A DNA stretch of 64,000 bases, taken from contig BEDY01000001.1 in the NCBI GenBank assembly GCA_002335605.1, forward strand, positions 806,001 through 870,000. The letters run 5' to 3'. The position numbers and the translations under genes are program-made. Source of the stretch: Prillingera fragicola. Taxonomy: Eukaryota; Basidiomycota; Tremellomycetes; Trichosporonales; Trichosporonaceae. The notes beneath the pieces were generated by a model that was not told where the DNA came from, did not search any database, and saw only the letters and a program-made list of their open reading frames with translations. Positions 22,901 through 36,271 of the stretch are shown piece after piece (within the stretch, counting starts at the first letter, position 1; each line of letters begins with the position of its first letter).

Positions 22901-25900
22901 GGTGCGGCGGCCGACTCGTAGCCAGCGACCTCGGATGCGACAGACGCAGCAAACGCGTCAAGGCGGTCGATTACCTCGCCGATGCGCAGCGAAGCAACCG
23001 CCTTGGCCTGGCGAAGGAAGGCAGACGGCATGTTGACGTACTCGTCCTCTTTGGGCGCCTCGGGAACAGTGGAGTCCATACTCTGCGCGACAACGAGCAA
23101 AGTCTGGACCAGAACATCGCTCTCGCCCCAAATGTCGTTGGACACAGAGGTGGCAGGAGTGAGCTGCGTGGAGGCATTCATGGAGCGGGCCATGTTGGCA
23201 AGTGGCGTGAAAACATGGCGCAGTTCGGGTGTCGCCTTGGCGCGCTCCTCAGCCGCAGTCTGGATGCGTTGGAGCAGGCTGCCGACACGGTCGACGAGCG
23301 AGAGCTCATCCTGGCCAAACAGCGACCAAGTCGAGGCACGAGCAGACGCAAGGACGTTCTCAAGCGCAGAGACGAGAAGAGTGGCCTCTTGACGGAACTG
23401 GTGCACAGCATCGAGATCGTGGGTGCCAACCTGCGAGCCCTGCAGCTCACGGAACTGGCGAACACCGTCCTCCACCTCGCGAAGCGCCTCGTGAGCGCGA
23501 CAGGCGTCAAGCTCGGCCTGCATGAGAGCAGCAAGCAGATCCTCACCGCCGCCAATAGAAGGAGCGTTGGCGCAGTGGTGAAGGCGGCGAAGCGCAGAGC
23601 CAAGGCGGGCAAGCTGCTTGAGCTGGGTTGAAGCATGAACATGCTCACCAAGAGCCCCAGCGAAGAGCGACTCGGCGTAACCAATGGCGCGACCAAGATC
23701 CTGAGAGGCAATGTCCGGGTTATGGCCGTTGAATGCCTGGCGCAGAGTGCCCATAAGGACACCCTGACGGTAGTGGTAGTCGGCCACCTTGGCCACAGAA
23801 GAGCGGTCGAAGGCAGCGGGGAGATCCTCCGACTGGAGGGCGGCAAGACCTGCCAGCCACGAGGTGCTTTGCTGGTGGGCCAACTGGTCGGCACGAACAC
23901 TCTGGCTAAAGCCACAAGCACGCAGCGTCTTGAGCAGGTCAGAGAATGCCTTGCGTTTGCGACTGGCAAGGTTGTTCACGACCTTGGTGTTGTCCTTGGT
24001 AAGGAAGGCAGGCGTGGCCTTCTGGAGCATCGCAGCCATCTCAATAATGTCGACGGCAAGCGAATCAAGCTGATTAGCCTCAGGAGTGGCAGCGCCAGCC
24101 TCACGAGCCCTGGTGTGGACGGTAGCGTAGCGTGCAAGAGTCTCGTCAAGCTTGGCAAGCAGGGGCTGAATGGCGAGCGAGGAAGATGCGCGAGCGGCAA
24201 GCGCCTCGGCCTTGAGAGGCGAGACTTCAAAGAAGCCGGCAGTCACAAAGTTTACCGATGCGGTGCTGTCCTGTGGGCAGAGCGAGTTTGAGTCCAGAAG
24301 GATGGGGGCGCTGGGTTGCCTGAGAACGTCACGGAACTTGCGCATGTTCTTGTGGAGCTGGCGGTGGCTCTTCTGAGCACTAGCCTTGAGGGCAAACACA
24401 TTGATGTCCTTCCACGACGCAAGCTTGACGAAGTCCTTGACCGCCCGGTCAATAATGTTACGCTGCGACTGAACCGAGTCGCGAATGCGAGGAAGGTAGA
24501 GACGGGCGTTGGCAATCAGGTTGTACAGGATCGCAGCAACCTTTTTGAACGACGGGGCCGAAGGCGCATCACTGACCGCCAGCTCCTCAGCCATGCGCTG
24601 GAATGCTCCAAGGACACTGAGACGGTGCTCAAATTGACCCTGGGTCGCGGCATTGATGTACTGCGACACGACGGGCAGAGCAGACTCGATGTACTGGTCA
24701 ACATCCTCGGCGCCAACGACGCCATGGATGAGGGCGCCGTAGAGGCGAAGGGTGAACTCATCGTCGCTGGCAACAAAGAGCTGCAGCTGGTCGTCGAGAA
24801 GGCGCACCCACGAGGCCAGTTCGAGGCGACGCCAAGTAACAATCAGGTTGCTGATCTCCATCTGGAAGGGCTTAAGAGTGTTGTCACGGTTGGCGTAAGG
24901 CTCCCAGTCGTCCGTGTGGAGAAGGAGCTGCTCGAGAGCAGCCAGCACCTTGGCGACAGGAGAGCGGACGTCACACTGCAGGATGCGGATAACGCGCTCG
25001 CGCAAATGCTGGAGAACCATCTGATCGGGCCACTCGGCAACAAGGGCATCCAAGCGAGCACGAAGGCGGTCCAGAAGGGCATAACCCTTGCGCACCTCAA
25101 ACTCGTTGGGCGAGAAGTAGAAGTTAGCCTGGGCCGAGGCAGTCTTGATCTCTGCGAGACGGCGATGGAGAGTCGAAACCTGGAAAGCAATAGACGCCGA
25201 GTCAAGACCCTCACGGAAGGCAGATGAGCCAAAGTGTGAGAGCACCTCGTCAACAGTAGTCTTGAGCGTCTTGGCCAGGTCGGTAGACGAGACAGTCGAG
25301 CCAGCAGTGGACGCGTGGAATGCACCCATGATGAGGGCATGGAATGCCTTGACCTGGTTGGGCTTGAACTTGGCCTTACTCTTGCTGGCAGGTGTCTCCT
25401 CCTCAACTTCCTTCTCGGGGTCATCAAGCTCGTCACCGTCGTAAGTCGGGAAGAGCTCGGCAAACTCCTTGGCCTCAAGCTCCTCGTCACTGAGAACCTC
25501 AATGTCCGTCTTACGGACACGGAACATGCTCTCAGCCTCCTGCTGCTCCTGAGCCTCGCGAGTGCGGATCGTGCTCCAGGCAGCGTAGAGGCGGTCAAGA
25601 CCACTGACGAGTCCTGGAACGTGACGCACACGCTGCTCTGGCTCGGACATGTCACGAGCATGAGCAAGCGCGGCAAGCAAGTCGGTGCGCATACCCAGGT
25701 TGGTAGGCTCAGACTTGGCGCTGGTCGGCATCGACTGAAGAGTACGACGAGCGGCAGCGGCGGGGAAAGAGACGAGTGGGCCAACGGCGACAGGGGCGGA
25801 GGCGTTGCGAAGCTCGAGCTCGCGAGCAAGGCAGCGCATACCAAACTTGACACAGAGCACGGCAGTGGAAATGGGTTGCGCAAGATCGAACAGGTCGGAG

Positions 25901-28900
25901 TAGCCTCCAAGACGTTGAACGAACGCGGCCGAGGCAAGCTGGAAGGCGTCCTCGCGAGCTAGCGCAGAGTGAGTCCCAGTCTCCAGCGCGGCGATAAGTG
26001 AGCCAAGAGCGTGCTCGCTAGCCACATCATCCAGGAATCCAAACACCTCACTGAAGAGGTGGCCGAGGCGGGCCGCGTTGGTCTCGCGAGCAACCCCCTG
26101 ACCGAGGTTCTCCTCCTCGGACTTGAGCTCAGCCAGGCGCGCCTGGAGTGCCTGAGTACGAATTGAATCAGGAACACCCTTGGCGTGCTCCTCAGCGTGC
26201 TGCATGACAGCAAGATCGGCGTGGACGAGCTCAAGCTGGGCGGCCACAACCTCGCCAAGAAGGACGCGGCGGACTCCAGGATCGATAGGAACGTTCGTGA
26301 CGAACAAGTCCAGAAGGAGGAACGCGATGCCCGACCACAGGTGACCAACAGCAGTGAGGCTAGCGTCACGAGTGGCCTCTTTGAGGGCTGGAGCGACACG
26401 GGCGGTAAACTTCTCCTCGAGGTAGACAAAGGCGCGCTCGGCCTCGGTGGTCTCAAAGGCGGGGCGCACGAGAGCAGGGGTGCCCTCAGCGTCAACACCC
26501 ATGGCAGTGCCAAAGGCGCCAAGGACCATGCCGAGAAGGGCAAGAGCGAGGGTACGAGCCTTGACACGGCGGTCGTTAGAGCGAGAAGCCGCCCACAGAG
26601 TACTCTGCGTCGAGAACTTGAGGGCGTCGTCCATGGCCTCAATTTGGGCCATGGGCACGTTGGCGACCTGGCTGAAGCGAAGAGCAGCAGCAAGGGCAAC
26701 AGGCGCGAACAAGGTGCCGGGGCTGGTAGAGTTGTTGTGCTTCCTGGTGGCAGTAGCGTCAACGGTCCAGAGGCGCTGCAGCCATCCGCCGATAGCGGCA
26801 AGACGAACGCCAGGAGCAGCGCCGGCTCGTAGGCTCTGAATCTCAAGCAGATGTGCGGGCGCTGCATCAGCAGAAGTGGCGAGTAGGCGGAGAGTGTTCT
26901 CATCCGCTGCACCATCGACGGCCGAGTTGAGCAAGTCAAGCTCAATGACGTGTGCGACTGCGGCGTTGGACCAGGGCGTGTCGGCAGCCGTGCTCTCCAT
27001 CTCGGGCTTGCGGGGAAGCGTGTCGATGAGCGAGCCGATCTCATTGACCATCTCCTCAGTGAGGCCCTGCTGCACAGCAGCAGACAGAGCGTGAACCGCG
27101 TCAAGACGGAGACGAGCATCACTCACGCCCTCGAGGCGTTCGACAAGCAAAGCAATCTGCTCGCGCTGCTGAGGGGGCAGCGAGCCAGCACGGAACAGGG
27201 TCCAGACAGCCGCCTGACCAAGGCCACGGGTGACAGTAGTAGCCTTGGCGAGGGTAGCAACGGCCTCGCTGACGTGCTTGGCAGCAGCGGCCGGAAGCTT
27301 GGACGCCTGGTCCTGAAGCCAAGCAGCGAGGAGCTGGACGGACGAGTAGTCAAACGTCTCGTCACGGCAGTGCACCTCGATGAGGCTGAGGAGCATGGCA
27401 ATGGTCTCGGCGGCGTCGAGAGACGCGCTAATACCGTTGGCAGTCAGAGCCTCGATCGAGAGCTCCGAAAGGACGTGGCGAACGTTGTTGAGGAACGGGT
27501 AGACGCCGTCACCGACCGCCGCCTTGCGGCGTGATGTGCCACGGCGGTGAGTCATGGCCGAAGACGCCAGGATAGACTTGACGTTCTCCGCCACACCAAC
27601 CCAGGTGTCACACTGCGCCTTCTCATCGGCGGTACGAAGCGCCAGAGTAAGAGCTCGAAGCACGATGTACTCTCCCGGAACGTTGGGATCGAGTGAGAAG
27701 TCGAAGGGCAGCTCAGAGGCCAGGGTCTCGTCGAGGCCGAGCTCAGTGAATGTGGCGAGCTCTGCACCCAGAAGCGAAGCCACCTGAGGGTGCGCGAGGA
27801 ACGACACAGCAGCCTTGAACGAGTCACCACCAAGTTGAGCGAAGCGAATGAGCAGGGAAAGGGCGGCACGGCTCTGCTGCGCAGCAAGCATGGCAGTGAA
27901 GGGGGCAAGCGACATCGACTCGTCGTAGGTAGCCGCGAGCCTCTCAGTCGAGCGGAGAACGGCAGTCTCAGCCAGGGCGTACGACTTGTTCTCCAGGCGC
28001 TCCTCAATTGTCTCGGCGCGAATCACACCCTCGGGTGCAGCGTCGACGTAGAGCTCAACACCACGGTTACGCATAGCACGCGAGAGCTCGCCGTGGCGCG
28101 GGTCGTAGGTCATGAACAACCTGAAGTCTTTGTGGGGGCGGACGACCTCGGGAGCACCACCGGATGCCGATCCCTTCTCAGCCATGACAAGCACACCATC
28201 AACCTCACAAAGCGAGTTGAGACGGTCAAGCACACTGGCACTGCACAAGTTGGCGTCCGAGACGAGGAACCAGCCACCGGTGCGAATAGCATGCAGGAGC
28301 TGGCCGTCGACCCAGGCAAAGCCCGAAGCTGAGGGGCCCGCCTTCTCGACGGCATCGACTGCGGAGGTAGCAGCACTGACGTCCATCTGAGCAGCTGCGA
28401 GCTCGGCAATGATACTGCGAGCGCAAGCCATGAACTTGTCCAGGGCGTCAAGCTGGCGGGCATCGTCGCAAGCTACACGCGCCTGCATGAGCTGAACGAC
28501 ACGGCTGGCAGCAGCGGGGTGGCTCTCGGCGGCCTGCTCGAGATCCGCGTTGAGCGCATGGACAGCAGCGTCCAGGACACGGAAAGCGTCCTGCTGCTCG
28601 AACGTGCCGAGAATCTCACTCGTGTCGACTCCGGGGTGCATGGCAAACTCGCCAAGGGGGCGCCCAGCAGCGGAGGCAATGGCACGGAGCAAGTCACGCT
28701 TGCCACGACCAGCGTCACCAGCGAGGATCACGAGCCAGCCCATCTCGAGAGTCTTGAGGATGCTCTCGGCGAGGGGCAGGTGGTGGTGAGGCAGGGGCAG
28801 GTCGACGGCGGCGCCGGCAGTGCTGGCTCCTGGGAGGAGAGCACGCGGGAGCGCGGCGTGACCGATCTGAAGGTACGACGGCGTAAGGAGGGGAGCGGGG

Positions 28901-31900
28901 CGGCGGGTGTTGGGGCCAACACCAAATACGCCCTCAAAGATACGCGCGACGTTCTCGCGGTCCGTGAGATTACGGAAACGCTGCAGATAAACGGTGCGCA
29001 GGTGCTCAACGGGGTGGTCGCTAGCCTCGAGACCGTTGCGCTTGCCAAGAAGCCCAAACCAGCGGAAGAGATCACGCAAATTGAACTCCCATGGCGAGCC
29101 CTCGCGGCCGACGGTGCGCGTGACCATGGTGGCCTCGCGAATTGCCTCGTTGAAGGAGATCATCTGCTGCACGACCTCCTCGGGTGCGGGGTGGAGGTCG
29201 CGGCAGATCATCAGCAGATCGGCGGGCGTGTGCTCCTGGAGGTAGACCTTGGTGAAACGGTTGAGGAACGACTTGGGCAGACCCTTACGGCCGCCACCCT
29301 GGGTAAGCGGGTTCTGAGCCGCAAAGACGCGGAACGATGGGTGACGGTCGAACGAGCGGCCGAGCTCGGGAATGTAGACTGTGCCACGGTGGTCGAGAAC
29401 GGCATTGAGACCTTCGAGAACCGTCTGAGACGCAAGGTTCATCTCGTCGAGCAAGACCCAGTCGCCCTTCTGCATTGCGTCGAGGAACGCAGCATCGCGC
29501 CACATGAACTCGCCAGCGGCTCCGCCCTCAACAGGCAAGTCGGAACCGAACAGATCAATAAGATCCGTCTGGTCGGACAAGTTGATACGCTGGAGGTGGT
29601 AGCCTGCAGTGGCGGCCAGGGCCGAGACGAGCGAAGTCTTTCCCACACCAGGCGAACCCTCCAGCAGAATAGCCTTGGGCAGCTGGCAACCACGCAGGAC
29701 ACGCATGGCGTTGAGCGCAGTGGTAGGTGCGTTAAAGCGGAACGCAGTGTCCTGCGAGCCGAGAGGGCCGCGTGGCACGGTGAAGCCAGAGATGGCAACC
29801 GTGTCGGGCGTCACCTCGAAGACGGGCTCGGTGGTCGAAGTCGCGTCCGGGCCGAGAGTGGCTGCCATCTCAGTGAGCTTGGTGAGGCAGTCCTGACGAA
29901 GAATGGTAATGTTGGCGATGGACGAGCCGGCGACCTGGGGGAGAGACTCGAGACCGTCGACAATGACCATCTGACCTCCGTGGTGCTGGGATGTTAGCAC
30001 TTGTTACACTTGGCTGTGAGGAACTTACGAAAGCTGCGGCAACTCCAAGAGTGCGCTTTTCAAACATCTGGTTAGAGAAGTTGACCCAAGCCTGTTTGTC
30101 AGCATGGTCTCTCCAGCTAACAACAGAAACTCACAAGAATATCACGCAGTCCGAGACCGGAAGAGTCACCCACACGCTCGCCAAACCAGTTCATGAAGTC
30201 GAGAATGAGCGGGCCAGCAGGCATGAGCTCCTGGTGCTTCCAGCTCTGCCCGATAATCTGGAGCATGTCCTCACGGTTGCCGAGGGCAGGCACCCAGATC
30301 TCGGTGAAACGGTTACGCAGCGCGGGAGAAAGCTCCTTCTTTCCAAAGTCGCCACCGGGGTTCATGGTCGCGACGACGTGGAAGCGCGGGTGGGCGACAA
30401 TGGTAGCCTCGTCAATATCCACACCGCCCTTCTCGGCCAGCACGAGCGTACGCCCCGGTTCGAGAACGGAATTGAGACGCTCAAGCACCGAGTCGTCCGC
30501 AAGCGAGACTTCGTCGAGCAGCAGCAGGTCGCCATCGACCATGGCGTGGATGAGTGGGCCGTCGACCCACTCGAACAGCGCGCCGAGCTTCTTGACCTCG
30601 CGAGCGAGAGCGCGGGCGTCGGCCTTTGCCTCGTCGTCGGTGGCACCCTTGATCGCAGTGTTGCATGCAGCGAGGAGCTCGTCGTCAGTCGCACCGCCGT
30701 CGGCGGAGATACCGAGCTCGGCCATGCGGGCGAGGACCTTGCCACGGCGTTCGTGGCGGTTACGCACGGGACGCTGCGAGCCAAGCAAATCGGCCGTCTC
30801 CATGTTCTGGTGACAGTTGATGCCCACGAGCTTTTGCGCAAACGCGGCAGCGAGCACCTCACACACTGAAGTCTTGCCGCAGCCCGTTTCGCCGACAAGG
30901 AGGACGGGCTCGTCGTGAGCCGCTGCGGCAGCCACGAGGGTAAAGAGGCGCTGCATGGCGCGCGTCCAGACCATTCCGCTGTCCTTGGGGACGTCCTTGA
31001 ACGGCAAACGCGCAAAGATGCTCCCCTCCGCGTCGGCGGGCAAGTCGAAGAGGGCATACATGTTGTCGGCGTCAATCTTGACCTTCATGACCTTTTCGAT
31101 GACCTCCTTGATGACAGTCTTGTCCTCGTCGGCACGAGCACGCTCAGCGAGGAGCATGTATCCGTCATCGGCAAGCTGCTGGTATCCGACTGCCTTGCGC
31201 TCTGCCCATCGGAACAGATCACGCAGGGTAGCAAACGAAGCCTTGGCCTCAAAGACGCGCGAGGCCTGGCGGCGGTGACGCAGCTCCTCAAAGACCTGGA
31301 CAATCTTCTTGGCGTACGTGGGCGCAATCTCGCAGCGCTGGCACAAAATGGTCTCGAGCTCGTCCTTGGGCACATCGTCAAAGTGGACTTCAAGGAAACG
31401 GTTCCTAAAAGCACGCGAGAGCACCTTGCGTCCAGCGTAGAGACCGGGCGGGTTCTGGGTCGCAAACAGGATAAAGTTTGGGTGGGGCTTGATGACCTCT
31501 TGCGTCTCTGGAATGACCAGCTCGCGGTTGTCGTCGAGCAGACGGTTGAGCGCTTCCAGCACATCGGTGGGTGCCAAGTTGAGCTCGTCGAGCACGATCC
31601 AGTGACCCTGCCTGACTGCAGTCACGAGGAGACCCTCCTGGAAGACGAGGTTGCCGGTCTGCGGGTCCGTAACATACGTGCCGAGGTATTCCTGGATGTC
31701 CGTGTGTTCGTGGTTGTTGATACGCACGAAACGGTGGCCTGTCTGGCGGGCGAGGAACTCGACGGCCGAGGTCTTTCCTGCCGAGGTGGGACCTTGGATG
31801 AGGACGGGGTAGCGCTTGGTGAGAATCACACGCGCGAGGTCCGAGAGCTTGGCCTGCACCGAGGGCGTGATGATGTAGCGGCTCTCGGGGGCGGGCGCGA

Positions 31901-34900
31901 GCGGTCCGCGCTTGAGCCAGAAGGCGCCGAAACGAACAAAGTCATCCGGGTCGAGGCCGGCAGGCAGGGTAGGGATCTGGGCGAGAACAGCCCGCGCATT
32001 CTTCATCGGTGCGAGAATGTACTTCTCACACACCGCATGAGCCTTGCGCGCGCTCTCGGCGTCCAGACTCATAGTGAAAGCCATGAGCACACCTTCCCAG
32101 AGACCGCGGCGGAGACCAAACAGTGGCGCTGCCTGCACGGCAAACATGAGAGCGCGTGCGAGTGTGCGCATGCTGAAGTGAGGTGCCGCGTTGCTGCCGT
32201 CGACAATCTCTTTGGAGGCAGAGAGCTTCTTGAGGGTCGAGTACAGCTCGACAACGTCGAGGACGACACCGCGGTCGCCGGCAGCTGCGTCGCCAAGGTA
32301 TCCCTCCACGATCGTGACGAGGGCCTCGCGGTCATCGTCAGGCGGAGGGACGTAGAGCTCGGTGAACCTCGCGCGGAGACCAGCAGGCAGGTCCTTCTTA
32401 CCCACATCTGTGGCGGGGTTCATACACGCAAAGAGGCGGAACTCGGGATGACGCGGGATAGGCTCGACGTCTCCGCGCTCCGTAAGCACCAGACTGGCAG
32501 TCGACGCCTCGAGGATGGTCGCAACAGCCTCGAGTGTCTCCTGTGACGCGAGGTTGACTTCGTCAAGCAGGATCCACTCTCCGTTCTTGAGAGCCTTGAC
32601 GAGCGGGCCCTCCACAAACGAGAACACGAGCTTGCTCTTCATCTTGACGTGGTGCAGGTCAAAGTCGGCGATATCAACAAGCAGCGCCTGCCAGAGGACA
32701 GCCGCGCGCGCAGCCTTGTCGACAATCTTGCGGCGCTTGCGCGGGTCGCCTTCCTGCGTCTCGGGCTCGGCTTCCTTGGTCTTGGCAAGCTTGTCCACTG
32801 CCCTCCGGGCCGATGTGGCCCACAAGTCGGCGCAACGCGACCACTTGCGTGCTGCGAGTGCCTTGGCGGCAATCTCGAGGTATTGCCCGTTCTGCGCCTT
32901 GCCGACGGAAAAGGTCTCGGTGAAGAGCTTTTGCCAGCGAGCGTGCACGGTGCGCGCGGCAGCAGCGGCGTCAATAGGCTTGAAGCCGCCGACGAGATCC
33001 GACGTCTCGGTCTGGGTGGACAGATTGAGCGCCGTCAAAGGCTTGCCGACCAGAGTGGCGAGGTGCTGCACCGAGGTAGTCTTGCCGGTACCAGTCTCAC
33101 CTACAAGCAGAGTAGGCTCAGCGAGGGAGACGGCAGCGGCGATGCGCTCCAGAACCACAAGCGAGGGACGCGTAAGGGCAAACGGCCTGTCGTCGACGGG
33201 AACACCGCGCTTCTTGGTACTGGCAGCAGGCAAGCTGTAGCGTCCGACATGAACTTTGGGGTTGCCACGCTCTGCCTCAAGCCGAGGACGACGGCCCTCG
33301 GCCAGGCTTGTCGCCCTCTCGGCGTCCATACCGATGCCGTCTGCAATAATAGCGATCATCTTTGCGCGCTTCTCAGGCGACCCGGCACGGTTGTCAAGAG
33401 ACGCGACAAAGGTGTCTGCCGCCTCGAGGAAGACTTCGTCCTGGAACACGGGGTTGGCAAAGGCGTTGGCTCCTGTCGCTTCGAGGGCAGCGAGGGAGGC
33501 AGCGGGAGGCAGAGCACGCTGCACACGAGCACACCACTTTTCGAGATCACGCAGACCAATGTCGCGGGCCTTGACCTGGCCACTCGTCTTGCTGAGGGGC
33601 CGGAGGTCACGCCACACCTTGACGAGCGAGGTAGTCACGTCACGGGGCAGTTGCTGGAACTGGGCCGCAAGGATTGACAAAATATCGTCGTCTGAGGGGG
33701 GAGCCAGGGATACCTCGGCAAAGGCGCCGTGGGCAAAGAATGTTGCGGGGGTGGGTGCATCGAGGCGGACGGTGCGTGTGGCAAAGATGGCAAAACCGTC
33801 GCCTGCCTCGATAGAGTCACGACCGGGCACGGCAAGAGCGGCGCGGCGGCCGACGCGGCCGGGGGCGAGAGACTGGGCAAGACCTGAGATGGTGACCAGC
33901 ATCTCGAGCGAGGCCTTGTCAATGTCCTCAAACACGACCCAGCGGCCGGCACGGACTGCCTTGGCGAGAGCTCCCTCCATCCACTCGAATGTTCCTGGCT
34001 TCGTGGGGGACGACACATAGGTGCCGATAAGTGACTTGACGTCGATCGTCGTGTCGGCGAGGGGAATAGTGAGGATACGGGTGGTGGGAAGAGCGCCAGG
34101 GTAGAGAGACACCGACAAATGCTGAACAATGTGGGTCTTTCCCGCTGAAGGAGGTGCGGAGACGAGCACGGGCAAGCCAGCAGCGATACGCGGTGCGATG
34201 GCAGTAATGGCCTCGCTCATCGCGTCGGTTGCGACGTGGATAAGCTCAGGAGCTCCGGGGACGACAGGCAGGGCACGGAGGAATAGGCGCTCGCCGATGA
34301 GGGAGGTACGTTTGCTGAGAGCGGCGGCATCGACCGTGTCCCCGACCTCCGCAGCGGTCGCCAGGTCCTCTGCGTACGCCCGCACGCGCCTGTCCTCGAG
34401 AACTGGCAGCATCCAGCCATCAACGACAACACTCGTTGACTCGCCGCCGACGACCTCGGTGCCGAAATTGACAGCCACCTCGGCCTCGCCGTGGCGTCCA
34501 CCAACGGCAGCGCCTTCCATCTCTTTCCTCCTCTCCTCGCTCCAGGCGCGCACCTTGCTCAACACCTGCACGGCCAAGAACCGCACGCCAGCATCAGGAT
34601 GTGTCGTCCTCAACGCATGCAAAGGAGCTGTAGGCCAGTCGAGCCTTGCTGCCAATCCAGGGTCGGCAGTGAGCAGGCGCCAGTACGCGAGTAGCAGCAC
34701 ATGTGCGCGATCGGGTGTGGCATGCCCCGAGTCGCCCAGGGTGCAGAGTGGGGAGCCGGTCGCGAATGGTGAAATATTCAAAAATGCTGTAGTCACACTA
34801 CCCACGAGTCAGCAAATCGCCCATATCCTAGAACTGCAGAAACTCACGGCCACAAATCCGGCCTTGGCTCGGCAAGAGCAGCGAGCACACTCAACCTTGC

Positions 34901-35297
34901 CTCCCACGTCTCGGTGGAGGGCGTGTCCTCGAGCCAGCGCACGAAAATGTCGAGCGCGAGGGGCCCAAATCGCCTGACCACAGGCATGGCGGCGCCGGGA
35001 ATGGACGCAAGCGCAGCGAGCTCGGCGAGGAGCTGTCCTGCCGCCGAGGGTGCAGCGGAAGCCGCTGCCGCGGCCGTGGCATAGGTGGTGAGGGCGGGGT
35101 AGGTTGCGTGGGCTGTTCCAATGTCGGTCACGAGCGAGGCACAGCGGGTGGCCAGGTCGAGTGCGAGCGGTGACCTGATAACGGGGGGAAGGGGGGAGTC
35201 ACTGCTTGGGTCAGATTACCGGTCGAGTTGGGAGAAGGAAGACGTACGGTGTGATTCCTGACTCGGTCAACTGCGCTTGTTCAGCGCTGTCTGTCAT
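19998..35297 (-). CDS. MDN1: midasin, giant AAA+ ATPase for 60S ribosome maturation
   Basis: Predicted 5026 aa (yeast Rea1/Mdn1 is about 4900). It is a dynein-related AAA+ machine that strips assembly factors from pre-60S particles. Six exons (35248-35297, 34848-35201, 30135-34797, 30029-30091, 21641-29985, 19998-21603) give a total length divisible by three; the five introns are 37-50 nt. Six AAA modules follow an N-terminal domain. P-loops are near residue 350 (APPSAGKTH), 704 (GETGTGKTT), 1140 (GPTSAGKTS), 1439 (GETGCGKTS), 1820 (GSPGVGKTS) and 2133 (GDAGRGKRD, altered). A long helical linker follows, then a D/E-rich tract of over 350 residues (about 4125-4490, plus-strand 21641-22740). 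The C-terminal VWA/MIDAS domain has SLDDSRSMS, the DxSxS metal site that grips the UBL domains of Ytm1 and Rsa4. It is nuclear or nucleolar by family. Confidence 0.97.
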
Positions 35298-36271
35298 GGT
35301 TGGTCGAGCAAGGGTGATGTGTATGCTCTCTCTTTTGGAATGGGGGTGTGCAACAGGTATGCGTGCACGGGAGAGGTGTAGCAGAGCCAGGTAGGACGTC
35401 ACAACAAATTTCAGTAAGGAGCGAGCGGACAGGGGCGCAACAGAGAATTCAGACTTTTGCCACGTGGGAGTTGGAATTATGACGTGGGCTTTTGTGCACC
35501 GTCTGGCTTATCACTTTGAAAGTTGGGTGCGAGATGTGTCTTGCTCGTAGTTGACTTTTCTTTCAGTCACTTCCACACATTTCCCCACGGCACGTACATA
35601 CTCCATCGTGGTCTAACAGCGTTTAAACCATGCTGAAGAGCATGTACTGGCTCTGCGTCGAGCTTCGAGCTCCGGCACGACCGCACGTCGACCAAGCCCG
35701 ACCACAAACTCCGACTTGCTCGACGTGCTCTCCTGCCTCCCCCCTCCTTCCCTCCTTCTCTCCTCCAATCTTTTGGAAGCAGTTTCCAACAAGCCATAAG
35801 AGAAACAAAACGCATCGCGTGTGTACACTGTTCCCTGTAACCTCCAGGATCCAGTGAAGAAAACGGGTGCAACAATGAGGACCTTTGGTCGCTGCTGTAT
35901 TGTTTGACGGGGCATGTGTCCTGTAGATGTCGGCCAACGTGCTCTGAAAGAGTAGCCCTGGGGTTAGGCCCCGGTTGGTTGTTGGTCGGCCTTGAGCTGC
36001 GCTGCACATTTCTAGTCTTGTGTTGTATTTCATGTCAATATGTTGTCATCTGGGCTCTTCTTTCGTTGCTTGCCCATGATTCTTCCATTCCGGTTCACCT
36101 TGCTGCCACTGTGTGACCACGATGGGCTGATTTATCGGTATAATGCATAGGTGCGCTCATGCGCGTACTACTGCCCGCAATTGCGGGCCCATAATCTAGT
36201 CAGCGCCGCAGCGCTCCCTTCAATCTCTCGCTCTCTCTCCGCCCCCTACGTCGACACCGACACAGCAACGC
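35298..36271. other. intergenic region upstream of midasin
   Basis: Almost 1 kb lies between the MDN1 start and the stop of the KH gene, both on the minus strand. It should include the MDN1 promoter and the KH gene's 3' end lies at its far side. Small frames such as 35567-36007 (-) have no recognisable domain. No RNA gene was seen. Confidence 0.55.

Noticed and set aside
21619..23631. 670-codon plus-strand ORF rich in Leu/Val
   Set aside because: Exact antisense of the Asp/Glu-rich coding of midasin; the repetitive hydrophobic pattern is a mirror of GAG/GAC codons.
28519..29997. 492-codon plus-strand ORF
   Set aside because: Antisense of the AAA5-AAA6 coding exon of midasin, with no domain of its own.
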